From Bacteroidales bacterium (GTDB taxonomy: Bacteria > Bacteroidota > Bacteroidia > Bacteroidales > F082), in the NCBI GenBank assembly GCA_015488735.1, contig WFNG01000128.1, forward strand, positions 1 to 32,582: 32,582 bases of DNA. The letters run 5' to 3'. Made by a program: the position numbers and the translations under genes. Position 1 is the first letter of the stretch. Each line of letters opens with the position of its first letter. Under the pieces are notes generated by a model. It was not told the DNA's origin and searched no databases. It worked only from the letters and a program-made list of their open reading frames with translations. Below are positions 21,884 through 30,604 of this stretch, in pieces.

Positions 21884-24577
21884 ATGAATCAAACCATGAG
21901 CCGTTCGGTAAAGTTTATTTTTTCGCTACTTTTTGTTATCATGCTTGGCATGTGCCTGACTTCTCCTGTTATGGCCCAACAGGCAAAAACATACCAGGAA
22001 GCCATTGCAAAAGGAAATCAACTGCTAAAGGAAAAAAAATACTTCGAAGCAAAAGGTTATTTTCAAATGGCTTTGCGATATAAAGTGCATGATCCTGTAG
22101 CCACAAAAAAAATTATTGAAATTGTCAAAATCCTGAAAGCCGGTGAGAGCCGACAAGAAGCCTATTACAACATCATCGATGATGCTGATAATTATTACAA
22201 CAAAGATATGCTTCAACTCGCATTGAAAAGTTACAAAAAAGCACTTACCATTATCCCCAACGACAGCTACGCATTAGGCCGGATAAATGAAATTCTTCGC
22301 CAACAAACAGTTGAAAAGGAAAAATTTATAAAATATAAACAGTTTATAAAATCCGGTAACATGCTGCTGAGTCATAATCTTTTTAATGAAGCTATCTCAG
22401 CATTTGAAAAAGCCCAAAACATCTTCCCCGACAAGCCAGCTGCATCCAACAAGCTAATACTGGCGCGACAAATGCAACATGACTACCTGAATAACAAGAA
22501 GAAAGCACAAAAAGAAATAGAAATTGCCGGTCGCTATCTTTTGATTAGAAATTATGCAGATGCCCTGCGGCATTACGAGCAGGCAGATTCACTCGTTCCC
22601 GGAAATCCGGTTGTAATCAAAAGAATCAACCAGCTAAAACCCAAAGCCCGTACACAGGATGCCTACAACAAAATTGCCAGTGAAGCAGACCGCCTTTACA
22701 TTGCCAAAAACTACATGGCTGCCCGTGTAAAATACCAGGAAGCACAAAAACTCTGGCCTGAAAATAGTTATCCTGCAGAGATGATTGGTAAAGTAAATCA
22801 ACAGCTGAATGAGCAACGCCAACATCTGGAAAAAAATTATCGCATGGCCGTTTCTCAGGCTGATAGCCTGTATAAATTACACGAAATGAAAAATGCACAG
22901 GCGCAATATAATCTTGCGCTGAACCTGAAACCAAACGCAAATTATCCCAAACAGCAACTTTCTGCCATTAAAACCTGGTTTATCAGAAAACAACAAAAAC
23001 TTCAGGCGAGCTATCATGCTGTTATCCGAAGTGCTGACAGCCTTTTTAACAGGAAAGCTTATCTGGAGGCACAGGAAAAATATGAACAGGCACTGAATAC
23101 AAGGCCTAAAGATCCATACCCTAAACAGAAACTTTCAGAGATCGGAAAACGACTTGCCGCACTCGCCAGACAAAAAGAGCAGAATGCCCAATACCAGACA
23201 CTGATAACCGAGGCAAAGCGTTTACAGGCGGGAGGGCATCTTGAGCTGGCAATTGATAAATACCGCCAGGCTCAGAAACTGAAAGGAACGGATACTTTCA
23301 GCACAAATCAGATTAATAAAATAAACCAGATGCTGGCGCAAATACAAAAGCAAAAAGAACGCGATGCCAAATTTGCCAAACAAATTGCATTGGGCCGGCA
23401 GTTGTTACAGCAGAAGCAACTGAAAGAAGCAAAGAAAGCTTTTACAAACGCCCTGACCATAAAACCGGAAGAAGTTTTTCCCGCGCAACGTATTCACTTT
23501 ATCGACAGCCTGATACAGAGGAAAATCCATTTGGCACAAATAGAAAAAGAATACCAGACATCTATTCGGCAAGGCAAATTGCTCTATGCTCAAAAGAAAT
23601 ACAGCGATGCGCTTATCCGCTTTAAAAAAGCCAGGGAACTTAAACCTGAAGACAGTTATTCGGGCAAAATGATACACAGTATTGAATCCACGCTGGCAGC
23701 TATTGCACGTGCCAAAGCATTGCAGGAAGCCTACACCGAAAGCAACGCCAAAGCGGACCAACTGCTGAAAGATAATAAATACGAATTGGCCAAAGCCCAG
23801 TACCAACACAGCCTCACATTAAAACCGGACGAAAGCTATCCCAAAAAACAAATTGCTGCTATTGAAATAACCTTGGTTCGGCTGGCCAAAGAACGCGACC
23901 AGCGATATGCTGCCGTTCTTTCCGAAGCAGACAGCCTGTTCAAGAACCACCATTACCAAAAGGCAGTAGAATTGTACAAAGAAGCTGCCAGTATTAAACC
24001 GGGTGAGCCCTATCCGGGAGAGCAATTATCAGCCTGCAAAACATTTATTGCACAAATAGTTGCCCGGCAAACACAGAAATACAAACTGGCCATTGCAGAA
24101 GCCGACAAATTATATGCCGCCAAGGTTTTTGACAAAGCCGTAAAAGCATACAAAAAAGCAGAAAAGGCCAAGCCGGATGAAACCTATCCTGCTAAGATGA
24201 TTAAGAAGATTACGGATTACATTACCAAAAATGCTATTGTTGATTTGGTAAACAAAAAAATTGTAATACAGCCTGACGAAACCAAAAAATTACCATTCAA
24301 AGCACTGCCCATCAACGTCAGAAAAGGAAATTATATATACGTGAAAGCCCATAATGTAGATGGAAAATCCTTCCGGATAATTTTTACTTATGGAAAAGAT
24401 AAAACCAAAAATGGCGGCTTTTTTGTACAAGTGCCTGCAGGTAAAAAAGACCAGGACTTTATTATACGGGTGGGAATACAATACAAGTGGTTTTCAGACG
24501 ATAACAACTGGCTTAGTATCTATCCGGAAAACAACCCCATCGAAATCAGCCTGGTACGTATTTCGAAAAGTGACTGA
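21884..24577 (+). CDS. Secreted protein with about 13 TPR-like repeats of ~60 residues
   Basis: A protein of 897 residues. The first ~32 residues are a signal peptide (FIFSLLFVIMLGMCLTSPVM then AQQ); an ATG at 21896 is an alternative start. Residues about 36-790 are some 13 tandem units of 52-62 residues with the pattern Y-x-x-A-I-x-x-A-D-x-L-(Y/F)-x-x-K-x-Y-x-x-A, then Y-x-x-A-x-x-L-K-P-x-x-x-Y-P-x-x-x-I. Each has two TPR-like helices followed by a long charged third helix. The last ~110 residues form a beta-rich domain (INVRKGNYIYVKAHNVDGKS, VPAGKKDQDFIIRVGIQYKW). It probably forms a long periplasmic or surface scaffold. It follows the lolD-like gene closely. No family name beyond TPR can be given. 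Confidence 0.85.
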   Translation: MNQTMSRSVKFIFSLLFVIMLGMCLTSPVMAQQAKTYQEAIAKGNQLLKEKKYFEAKGYFQMALRYKVHDPVATKKIIEIVKILKAGESRQEAYYNIIDDADNYYNKDMLQLALKSYKKALTIIPNDSYALGRINEILRQQTVEKEKFIKYKQFIKSGNMLLSHNLFNEAISAFEKAQNIFPDKPAASNKLILARQMQHDYLNNKKKAQKEIEIAGRYLLIRNYADALRHYEQADSLVPGNPVVIKRINQLKPKARTQDAYNKIASEADRLYIAKNYMAARVKYQEAQKLWPENSYPAEMIGKVNQQLNEQRQHLEKNYRMAVSQADSLYKLHEMKNAQAQYNLALNLKPNANYPKQQLSAIKTWFIRKQQKLQASYHAVIRSADSLFNRKAYLEAQEKYEQALNTRPKDPYPKQKLSEIGKRLAALARQKEQNAQYQTLITEAKRLQAGGHLELAIDKYRQAQKLKGTDTFSTNQINKINQMLAQIQKQKERDAKFAKQIALGRQLLQQKQLKEAKKAFTNALTIKPEEVFPAQRIHFIDSLIQRKIHLAQIEKEYQTSIRQGKLLYAQKKYSDALIRFKKARELKPEDSYSGKMIHSIESTLAAIARAKALQEAYTESNAKADQLLKDNKYELAKAQYQHSLTLKPDESYPKKQIAAIEITLVRLAKERDQRYAAVLSEADSLFKNHHYQKAVELYKEAASIKPGEPYPGEQLSACKTFIAQIVARQTQKYKLAIAEADKLYAAKVFDKAVKAYKKAEKAKPDETYPAKMIKKITDYITKNAIVDLVNKKIVIQPDETKKLPFKALPINVRKGNYIYVKAHNVDGKSFRIIFTYGKDKTKNGGFFVQVPAGKKDQDFIIRVGIQYKWFSDDNNWLSIYPENNPIEISLVRISKSD

Positions 24578-24610
24578 AGACGGAAGACAGAAAGTAGAAG
24601 GCAGAAGCCT
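24576..24610. repeat. Five tandem heptamers of the GAAGACG type
   Basis: Starting inside the stop codon of the TPR gene, the units GAAGACG, GAAGACA, GAAAGTA, GAAGGCA and GAAGCCT follow in exact 7-base register. Degenerate heptamer arrays of this GAAG-type are seen between genes in Bacteroidota (general knowledge). This one fills most of the gap to the convergent DUF554 gene. Confidence 0.7.
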
Positions 24611-24641
24611 ACATCGTACATCAAAAATCTTCACAACAGCC

Positions 24642-25331
24642 TCACATCCCCGTCCCCGGAAACAACCAAATCAACACCACAATCACTACGAGTGCAGGCA
24701 ACATGTTGATAACTTTGATTTTTTTAATACCAAGGATATCAATACCCAATCCTAGCAATAGAATCCCCCCCACAGCTGACAGTTCGGTAATCATCATGGC
24801 CGGGAAGAAATTGCCAAGCCACATGGCCAGCAAAGTAATTCCGCCCTGAAATATCAACAAAGGGATGGCGGAAAACAGCACGCCAATCCCCAACCCCGAA
24901 GCGAGGGCAATGGAAGAAACACCATCCATAAGTGATTTGATGAAAAGCAAATGTGCATCTCCCGTCATGCCTTCCTGAATAGCGCCAAGGATGGTAAGTG
25001 ATCCCATACAATAGAGCAAAAATGCAGTGAGCAATCCATCCGAGAAGTTTTCATTGCTACTTTTAAACCGCTTTTTTATGAATTGTGCAAACTTTTCCAT
25101 CCCGCGATCCAAGCGGAGACCTTCACCAATAACGGCACCAATAATCAGACTGAAAACCATTTGCAGCACATGGGTTGATTTTAAAGCCATGGAAAATCCA
25201 AGATAAAGGGTGAAAAGTCCGATAACCTGAAAAAATATCTTGATAAAACGCTCGGGTAATCGACTTTTGAATAAAATACCGATCAGGCTTCCGACTACAA
25301 CCGTTGCCACATTGACTAAAGTGCCTATCAT
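24642..25331 (-). CDS. DUF554 integral membrane protein
   Basis: A protein of 229 residues with about seven hydrophobic segments. The beginning MIGTLVNVATVVVGSLIGIL, the LIIGAVIGEGLRLDRGMEKF segment, and GSLTILGAIQEGMTGDAHLL match the DUF554 (YdfK-like) family of inner-membrane proteins, probably transporters, with no established substrate. The end is rich in Gly and Pro (LIWLFPGTGM). It is the last gene of a unit after the mechanosensitive channel (5-base gap) and is convergent with the TPR gene. Confidence 0.88.
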   Translation of the reverse strand: MIGTLVNVATVVVGSLIGILFKSRLPERFIKIFFQVIGLFTLYLGFSMALKSTHVLQMVFSLIIGAVIGEGLRLDRGMEKFAQFIKKRFKSSNENFSDGLLTAFLLYCMGSLTILGAIQEGMTGDAHLLFIKSLMDGVSSIALASGLGIGVLFSAIPLLIFQGGITLLAMWLGNFFPAMMITELSAVGGILLLGLGIDILGIKKIKVINMLPALVVIVVLIWLFPGTGM

Positions 25332-25336
25332 AGTTT

Positions 25337-26617
25337 TTAACTCTTTTGACTTTTATCAGCTAACCGGGCAAAATCTCCACTTTTCGGAAACTGGTAAACA
25401 CGCAATCCAAATTCGGGTAAAACTGCCAGTACCAAATCAAAAATGTCTGCCTGAATATCTTCATAAGCAGCCCAGTCAGTTGTTTTTGTAAAAACATATA
25501 TTTCAATAGGGAGTCCTTTTTCGGAAGGTGGTAGCTGCCGTACCAAAAAAGTCATATCATCGCGAATATCGTCACGGTGGTGAAGATAAGCTTCCAGATA
25601 AGCTTTGAAAATACCAAGATTGGTTTGCCTGCGGCCGTTGACAATCACATCGGGATCCACATTAAATTTCTTGTTATAAGCCTCAATATCCTTTTCTTTT
25701 TTTTCGAGATAAGGCTTAAGCACTTTAATTTTCCGGAACTTAATCAACTCTTCTCCGGAAACAAAATGGACGCTGTCCATATCAATATAAACAGCCCGTT
25801 TAATACGCCTTCCTCCCGACTCTTCCATGCCCCGCCAGTTCTGAAACGAATTGCTCACCAAACTATATGTTGGAACAGTAACAATGGTTTTGTCCCAGTT
25901 TTGCACTTTAACCGTTGTGAGGTTGATTTCAAGCACGGTACCATCCGCATGGAATTGTGGCATACTAATCCAGTCGCCAATGCGTATCATCTTATTGAAA
26001 GTCAGTTGCAACCCGCCTACAAATCCCAAAATTGGATCGCGGAAAATTAACATCAGAACAGCTGACAGTGTTCCCAAACTAATCAAAAGGGAATTTAAAT
26101 CGCGATGAAAGAGTGTTGCAATAGCAAAAAGAGCACCAAACAGATAAATAATAATTTTAATAATCTGTACCAGGCCTTTTATGGGATGATCTTTGGAAAA
26201 ATCAAAACGATCGTAATAATCGTTCATTGTTGACAAGATGCTGTCCACAACCAGTACAATAATAATAACAAAAGTTACCTCTAAAATACGCCGTATCACG
26301 CTTACCAGCACCGGAATCGTATAAACACTATCCTGAACAAAATAATACAGAATGAGCGTTGGGACCAGATAAGATATTCGTCTGAACAACCGGTGTTTTA
26401 TCAACAAATCATCAAATTGGTTTTTTGTACGCCGAAACACAGGTATTAATATCTTTTTCATCGCACTCCAGGTAAGGCGAAAAATGAGATACGAAAAAAC
26501 GAACAACAATAACAGAGAAAGAATCTCACCCAAGATATCGGCCCAATTTTTCAGGAAACCTATTTTCCCGAAAAGGTCGATAATATAAACTGTTAGCTGC
26601 CTAAGATATTGATCCAT
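25337..26617 (-). CDS. Mechanosensitive ion channel, MscS family (YbdG-like)
   Basis: A protein of 426 residues with about five transmembrane helices in the first 200 residues (ILSLLLLFVFSYLIFRLTW, YLVPTLILYYFV, VTFVIIIVLVVDSIL, IIIYLFGALFAIATL, then the pore helix LISLGTLSAVLMLIFRDPIL). The MscS middle beta-domain follows (MIRIGDWISMP, GTVLEINLTTVKVQNWDKTI, VTVPTYSLVSNSFQNW). After it come an extra region (about 280-350) and a C-terminal alpha/beta domain (IYVFTKTTDWAAYEDIQADI). The extra region and the R-D-P-I-L-G-F-V-G-G pore end are characteristic of YbdG-type channels, which open on mild osmotic downshock. Upstream is an unknown gene (14-base gap) and downstream a DUF554 gene, likely one transcript. 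Confidence 0.92.
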   Translation of the reverse strand: MDQYLRQLTVYIIDLFGKIGFLKNWADILGEILSLLLLFVFSYLIFRLTWSAMKKILIPVFRRTKNQFDDLLIKHRLFRRISYLVPTLILYYFVQDSVYTIPVLVSVIRRILEVTFVIIIVLVVDSILSTMNDYYDRFDFSKDHPIKGLVQIIKIIIYLFGALFAIATLFHRDLNSLLISLGTLSAVLMLIFRDPILGFVGGLQLTFNKMIRIGDWISMPQFHADGTVLEINLTTVKVQNWDKTIVTVPTYSLVSNSFQNWRGMEESGGRRIKRAVYIDMDSVHFVSGEELIKFRKIKVLKPYLEKKEKDIEAYNKKFNVDPDVIVNGRRQTNLGIFKAYLEAYLHHRDDIRDDMTFLVRQLPPSEKGLPIEIYVFTKTTDWAAYEDIQADIFDLVLAVLPEFGLRVYQFPKSGDFARLADKSQKS

Positions 26618-26631
26618 TTATTAATAGTAAG

Positions 26632-27336
26632 TTATAGTTTGGAAATATTTTCAAGATATTTTTCACGAATGGAAGATAATTTCTCCGATAGGAAATTTTT
26701 ATCAAAGATACGCACAAAATCAAAAATCCCTTCCGTTTCGTAAACATAGCCAATGGCAGCATCAAATTTATTGTCGAGCATATTGTACTTTATCTCCAGG
26801 GTAATCTTTTCAAAAGTATTCCATCGCATAGAATATGGAACCTGAAGATAAAAAAGCATTTTCTGGTTCATATCCTGATAAATACCTTCCGCAACATTTT
26901 CCATCTCAAAAAACTTTCTGATTTTTATTAACGCGTTAAACCGGGATATTTTTTTCTTTTTCATGAAGTCAATCTCATAGCGCCGAAAAGATTCCAGCAA
27001 CTCCGGAATATGCATATAACTCAGGTTTTTCAACCGGATAACATGTACCGTTTTATTGTTCATTGTAATGGTTCCGGGGGCGCCCTCAAAAGCATAAGGA
27101 AACACCTTTTTTATATTCATAATAATCCTGATAATTTTATCATCGTTGTAAGCCTGTTTCAAAACGAGAAACATGGAGTCGGGTTCTCTTTTGGCCGGAA
27201 TTACAGTACCGTGATAACCCGGAAACGGATCTGCAGATTCCAGGAGCATAACTTTGCAGCCGGAAAGCTGCTCAACAGGTATAAGGTTCTCTTTTTTAGA
27301 AATAATTCCAATGGAACGGATAACTTGTTTACGCAT
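26632..27336 (-). CDS. Conserved-looking protein of unknown function
   Basis: A soluble protein of 234 residues with no signal peptide or membrane helix. The N-terminal half is a mix of beta-strands (CKVMLLESADPFPGYHGTVI, SMFLVLKQAYNDDKIIRIIM, GTITMNNKTVHVIRLKNL). The middle is basic and helical (IDFMKKKKISRFNALIKIRK), and the C-terminus is again mixed (MLDNKFDAAIGYVYETEGIF). I do not recognise a family. It is the first gene of a unit with the MscS-like channel (14 bases) and DUF554, so it may relate to the membrane or osmotic response. No TAnnTTTG box was found directly upstream. Confidence 0.75.
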   Translation of the reverse strand: MRKQVIRSIGIISKKENLIPVEQLSGCKVMLLESADPFPGYHGTVIPAKREPDSMFLVLKQAYNDDKIIRIIMNIKKVFPYAFEGAPGTITMNNKTVHVIRLKNLSYMHIPELLESFRRYEIDFMKKKKISRFNALIKIRKFFEMENVAEGIYQDMNQKMLFYLQVPYSMRWNTFEKITLEIKYNMLDNKFDAAIGYVYETEGIFDFVRIFDKNFLSEKLSSIREKYLENISKL

Positions 27337-27468
27337 AAGTTCTGGTATTTAGAAAGTTGGTGCTAATATAAGGATTTATCACTTTAAAGTGCATGTTTTG
27401 TTGAGAATAAAGAAAAATTCATGCTTAAAAAGCAGTCCCACAAACCGCCTACAGATTTTAACAAATGA

Positions 27469-28866
27469 TTATTGTTCCGGTGCGAAAACGGGATCCCATG
27501 GTGGTAACAAAACAGCTTTGCTCTTCAGAATTTTCAAGACATCCTGAGAAATGTACTTTTTGTTTATGACCAGTCTGAACATGTAGTTATCAAACCATTT
27601 ATCGGTGGCTGTCAGAAAGCCGTGGTTTCCTTTGTCCGCTCCCCAGCTGTTCTCAATCAGCCATTTATCGGGTTTACCATCGGACAGAAGATTCACCCCC
27701 ACCAACGCCATACCATGCGTGGAACCGCTGTCGAATGTCTTGATACGTTGTTTTTTATTCATGCCAAAACGTACACCAAAAAGATCGTTATAATCATAAA
27801 GTTTTGTATCCAGAAAACCGGCTTTGTCATCAAACTGCTTTCCCACATCGCAGGAGAGATACATGGCCTGATTTCCCAAAATGGATTTGATGGCAAATTT
27901 TTTGATGGTATCGTTGGGCAGATTGATATATTTCCAGTTACCGCCTTCCACCAGATTACGGTCAAATTCCACATCATAAAGCTTGTAATAAGGACGCGTG
28001 GGATCGTTCATAAACATCACATAATTATCCACGTTAACGCCAACAACCTGTTTGAAGAATGATTGTGGGGTATATTTTACAGGTTGGCTTATCTTTCCAT
28101 TCTTGTTCTTGTATTGCCAGGTAAATTCCTGAGGTGGTTCGCCGAGATTCAGGACAAGAATTCTGTATATCTGTGTAAGCATGGATATTTTACGGGCGTT
28201 AATTTGTTTTCCGGAAGCTTTACCGGCAACCATACGGCGCAATTCCAGACCATCCTCGCGAAGTTTCCGGCGCAGCAACCTTGACATGTTGGAAGTATGG
28301 TTGCTTTGGTAAGTTTCGGGCATAGCAGAAGAAGGAACCAGTCCATATTTCTTTACCAAATCGTTGAAGGTTGCCCACTGCCCGCCATCGCCAATGGGAT
28401 TGTGAAATAACCATGTCACCATACGGCTGTCCATGGGCTCTTTGGCTGTGGATATAGCAATTTCCATGAACAGGTTGGCCTTTTCAAACTGATCCCAGAA
28501 GAAATTATAGTTCTCTGAGAATTCAAAGTTGGACAGGTTATATTTCTTTGTTACCACAGGCCGCAGCGTATTCAGCGAAGTAAACAGCCAGCATCGCCCC
28601 GATGATTTCTGATTGGTGGTGGCCAGTGCATCCGTCACTTTGTGGTTGATAAAGTGGTTCACTTTCCCTTCGTTGCCGCGGTCTTTGGCCAGTTTACGGA
28701 TATCGTTGTGGGTGATGGCATTTTGCAATGCTATGTTAGCAGGACTGTTTTTGTAAGATGACATGATTTTGTGAATGGTTTTCATATCCAGTTTTCCGTT
28801 GGTGTTCTGTGCATTCAGCGTCGTTATACCAGCTATGACCAGTGCCAGCAGTAATATTTTTTTCAT
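27469..28866 (-). CDS. pepC: Exported aminopeptidase C / bleomycin-hydrolase-like cysteine peptidase (C1B)
   Basis: A protein of 465 residues. Residues 1-19 form a signal peptide (MKKILLLALVIAGITTLNAQ), so the enzyme works in the periplasm or outside the cell, unlike the cytoplasmic PepC of Firmicutes. The catalytic cysteine is C92 in NQKSSGRCWLFTSLNTLRP, the histidine is H384 in GSTHGMALVGV, and the asparagine is N406 in LIENSWG, so the papain-like triad is complete. Other family segments are FSENYNFFWDQFEKANLFME and GDGGQWATFNDLVKKYGLVP. Family members form hexameric barrels and remove N-terminal residues from peptides. No promoter box is evident in the 63-base gap to the SUI1 gene, so read-through from that gene is possible. 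Confidence 0.92.
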   Translation of the reverse strand: MKKILLLALVIAGITTLNAQNTNGKLDMKTIHKIMSSYKNSPANIALQNAITHNDIRKLAKDRGNEGKVNHFINHKVTDALATTNQKSSGRCWLFTSLNTLRPVVTKKYNLSNFEFSENYNFFWDQFEKANLFMEIAISTAKEPMDSRMVTWLFHNPIGDGGQWATFNDLVKKYGLVPSSAMPETYQSNHTSNMSRLLRRKLREDGLELRRMVAGKASGKQINARKISMLTQIYRILVLNLGEPPQEFTWQYKNKNGKISQPVKYTPQSFFKQVVGVNVDNYVMFMNDPTRPYYKLYDVEFDRNLVEGGNWKYINLPNDTIKKFAIKSILGNQAMYLSCDVGKQFDDKAGFLDTKLYDYNDLFGVRFGMNKKQRIKTFDSGSTHGMALVGVNLLSDGKPDKWLIENSWGADKGNHGFLTATDKWFDNYMFRLVINKKYISQDVLKILKSKAVLLPPWDPVFAPEQ

Positions 28867-28929
28867 AAATCTATATTTAAATTAGTTTTAATTTATTTCA
28901 ATATTTTCAAATTATGACAGCCTCTATTC

Positions 28930-29268
28930 TCAGCCGCCGTGTAATTTCACTTTATAGCCCTCCTTTTCAAGCATGGCTTTTACTTTTTCACGAAAGTCAC
29001 CCTGTATTAATATTTCGCCATCTTTTACAGAACCACCAGAACCACAGGCAGTTTTTAAGTATTTACCGAGCGTTTTAAGGTCGTTATCGTTTCCCACAAA
29101 GCCCGTCAGAAGGGTTACTTTTTTTCCTTTGCGTTGCTTTTTATCTAATGAAAGATACAGCTTTTGTTGCGCTGGCGGGAGCGTTGCGACTGTTTCTTTT
29201 TCTTCTTCGAATTGATAATCAGGATTGGTGGAATAAACCATCCGTGTATTTTTCTTATTTGATGACAT
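28930..29268 (-). CDS. SUI1/eIF1-like translation factor (YciH family)
   Basis: A protein of 112 residues. The C-terminal 70 residues carry the SUI1 fold: GKKVTLLTGFVGNDNDLKTL, GKYLKTACGSGGSVKDGEIL and QGDFREKVKAMLEKEGYKVK. The K-T-A-C-G-S-G-G-(S/T)-V-K motif is characteristic. The N-terminal 40 residues are basic and variable. Bacterial members resemble eukaryotic initiation factor 1 and affect start-site fidelity in vitro, but their cellular role is not settled. The ATG lies inside the 3' end of the diacylglycerol-kinase-like gene (14-base overlap), so the two are translationally linked. Confidence 0.93.
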   Translation of the reverse strand: MSSNKKNTRMVYSTNPDYQFEEEKETVATLPPAQQKLYLSLDKKQRKGKKVTLLTGFVGNDNDLKTLGKYLKTACGSGGSVKDGEILIQGDFREKVKAMLEKEGYKVKLHGG

Positions 29269-30166
29269 GTTTTGGAATAATTACTTTTAAGGATAGAGGA
29301 TGAACTTTTATTTCCAGTTTTTTATCAATTTTCCTGGCTTCGCCATCGATATTGACAGCCCGGTTGTTTTTTCGGTGGATCCAAAAATGGCCTGACCGGA
29401 AACTTTTCACATACCGCGACTTATCAATAGCACGCAATAGCATCAAATTAGCGATCACCGGCAAATCAAAAATACCAGGTTTTTGCACCACGATAACATC
29501 CAGTTTCCCATCGCGCAACAGCGCATTGGGTGCAATAGCTGTGTTGTAACCAAATTGATTGGAATTAGCAAAGCTGATGAAAAGAGCACGTGTTTTCAGC
29601 GTTACATCATTCTCAAATATAATTTTACATTTTTTAGGCTTATAATACAGAAAGTTTGTAGAGATAAGGTGGGCATAGGAAAAAAAACCTCTGCGCTCGC
29701 CTTTGGCAAACAATTTGGCTATCAAAGCATCGAATCCCACGCCGGCAATACTTACAAAAGGAATTCCGTTTATAGAGGCGGTGTCGATTTCTGTCACATT
29801 CTGTCTGTTTATAAGACGCATGGCACCTGGTATTGTTCTTGGGATCCCCAAATGGCGTGCCAGTCCGTTACCGGAACCTTGCGGGATAATTCCTAATACT
29901 GTGCTGCTGTGAATAATTTGAGAAGCCACTTCGTTGATTGTTCCATCGCCTCCTACGGCCACAACCACGTCGACATGTTTTTCTACAGCCTCACGACTCA
30001 ATTCTATGGCATGTCCGGCATAAGCCGTTTCCACAACTTCAGAAATAAACTTTTTGGTATTGATGTGCTTCTTGATGGCTTCGGCAAGTTTTACACGCCG
30101 ATGCATTCCCGAAATAGGATTTACAATAAACAGAATTTTCTTTTTCTCTTGCAGAGTTTGCTGCAT
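29255..30166 (-). CDS. Diacylglycerol kinase / YegS-LCB5-type lipid kinase
   Basis: A protein of 303 residues. The catalytic domain (about 8-135) has ILFIVNPISG (nucleotide-loop start), the G-G-D-G-T-I-N-E-V motif (VVVAVGGDGTINEVASQII), then GIIPQGSGNGLARHLGIP. The second domain (about 136-300) is beta-rich, with GVGFDALIAKLFAKGERRGF and an end like VNIDGEARKIDKKLEIKVHP. It should phosphorylate a lipid alcohol such as diacylglycerol with ATP at the inner membrane, returning it to phospholipid synthesis; ceramide-type sphingolipids, made by many Bacteroidota, are another possible substrate. A purine-rich GAAAG lies just before the ATG. It overlaps the SUI1 gene downstream. Confidence 0.92.
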   Translation of the reverse strand: MQQTLQEKKKILFIVNPISGMHRRVKLAEAIKKHINTKKFISEVVETAYAGHAIELSREAVEKHVDVVVAVGGDGTINEVASQIIHSSTVLGIIPQGSGNGLARHLGIPRTIPGAMRLINRQNVTEIDTASINGIPFVSIAGVGFDALIAKLFAKGERRGFFSYAHLISTNFLYYKPKKCKIIFENDVTLKTRALFISFANSNQFGYNTAIAPNALLRDGKLDVIVVQKPGIFDLPVIANLMLLRAIDKSRYVKSFRSGHFWIHRKNNRAVNIDGEARKIDKKLEIKVHPLSLKVIIPKHVIK

Positions 30167-30604
30167 CTTTCTTTTTTTGTTTAAAAATTTCCACGTTGGC
30201 CTTACGGATTACATTGACAATTTTGTTGCCGAATGTCTCGCTCACATTTTATAAAATACTTTTTAATTACTTGTCAAATGAAAATTTTCACTGTAAAGCA
30301 TACGCAAATACCAACTGCTACGCAATACATTACAACTTATGTGTCTGTTTACGCCATTATCTGCATTGGCCGGGTTCTCAAAAAAAAGTATCCAAACTTT
30401 GCGAAAAACCATGGGAAATATCTTTATGATACCCGGTGTCAGCCAGAGATACTTAACCGGCTAAACCAACGTTTCAATTCATTTTCTGGTTGCAAAGCTA
30501 TAAAATTTAAGAGATATTGTAATAGCCTGCATCCATGCTATATGGGAATATTCAGGATTTTGAATAACAGACCCGCACAAATGAACAATTAAATCTCACA
30601 AATT
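30167..30604. other. Long AT-rich intergenic region
   Basis: These 438 bases lie before the lipid-kinase gene and after the TauE-like gene, both minus strand. The only promoter-like motif is TAGCTTTG on the minus strand (30500-30493). If used for the kinase gene, it would give a leader of about 320 bases, room for a regulatory RNA, but no stable hairpin series is apparent. A plus-strand open frame at 30233-30592 has the composition of a chance frame. No gene is called. Confidence 0.5.

Noticed and set aside
27380-27391. CACTTTAAAGTG, a 12-base palindrome upstream of the unknown gene at 27336.
   Set aside because: It could be an operator but is short, AT-rich and single, so it is not better than chance.
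30233-30592. A plus-strand open frame of 119 codons in the intergenic region.
   Set aside because: Its amino-acid composition is that of translated AT-rich non-coding DNA, no domain is visible and no promoter box precedes it.
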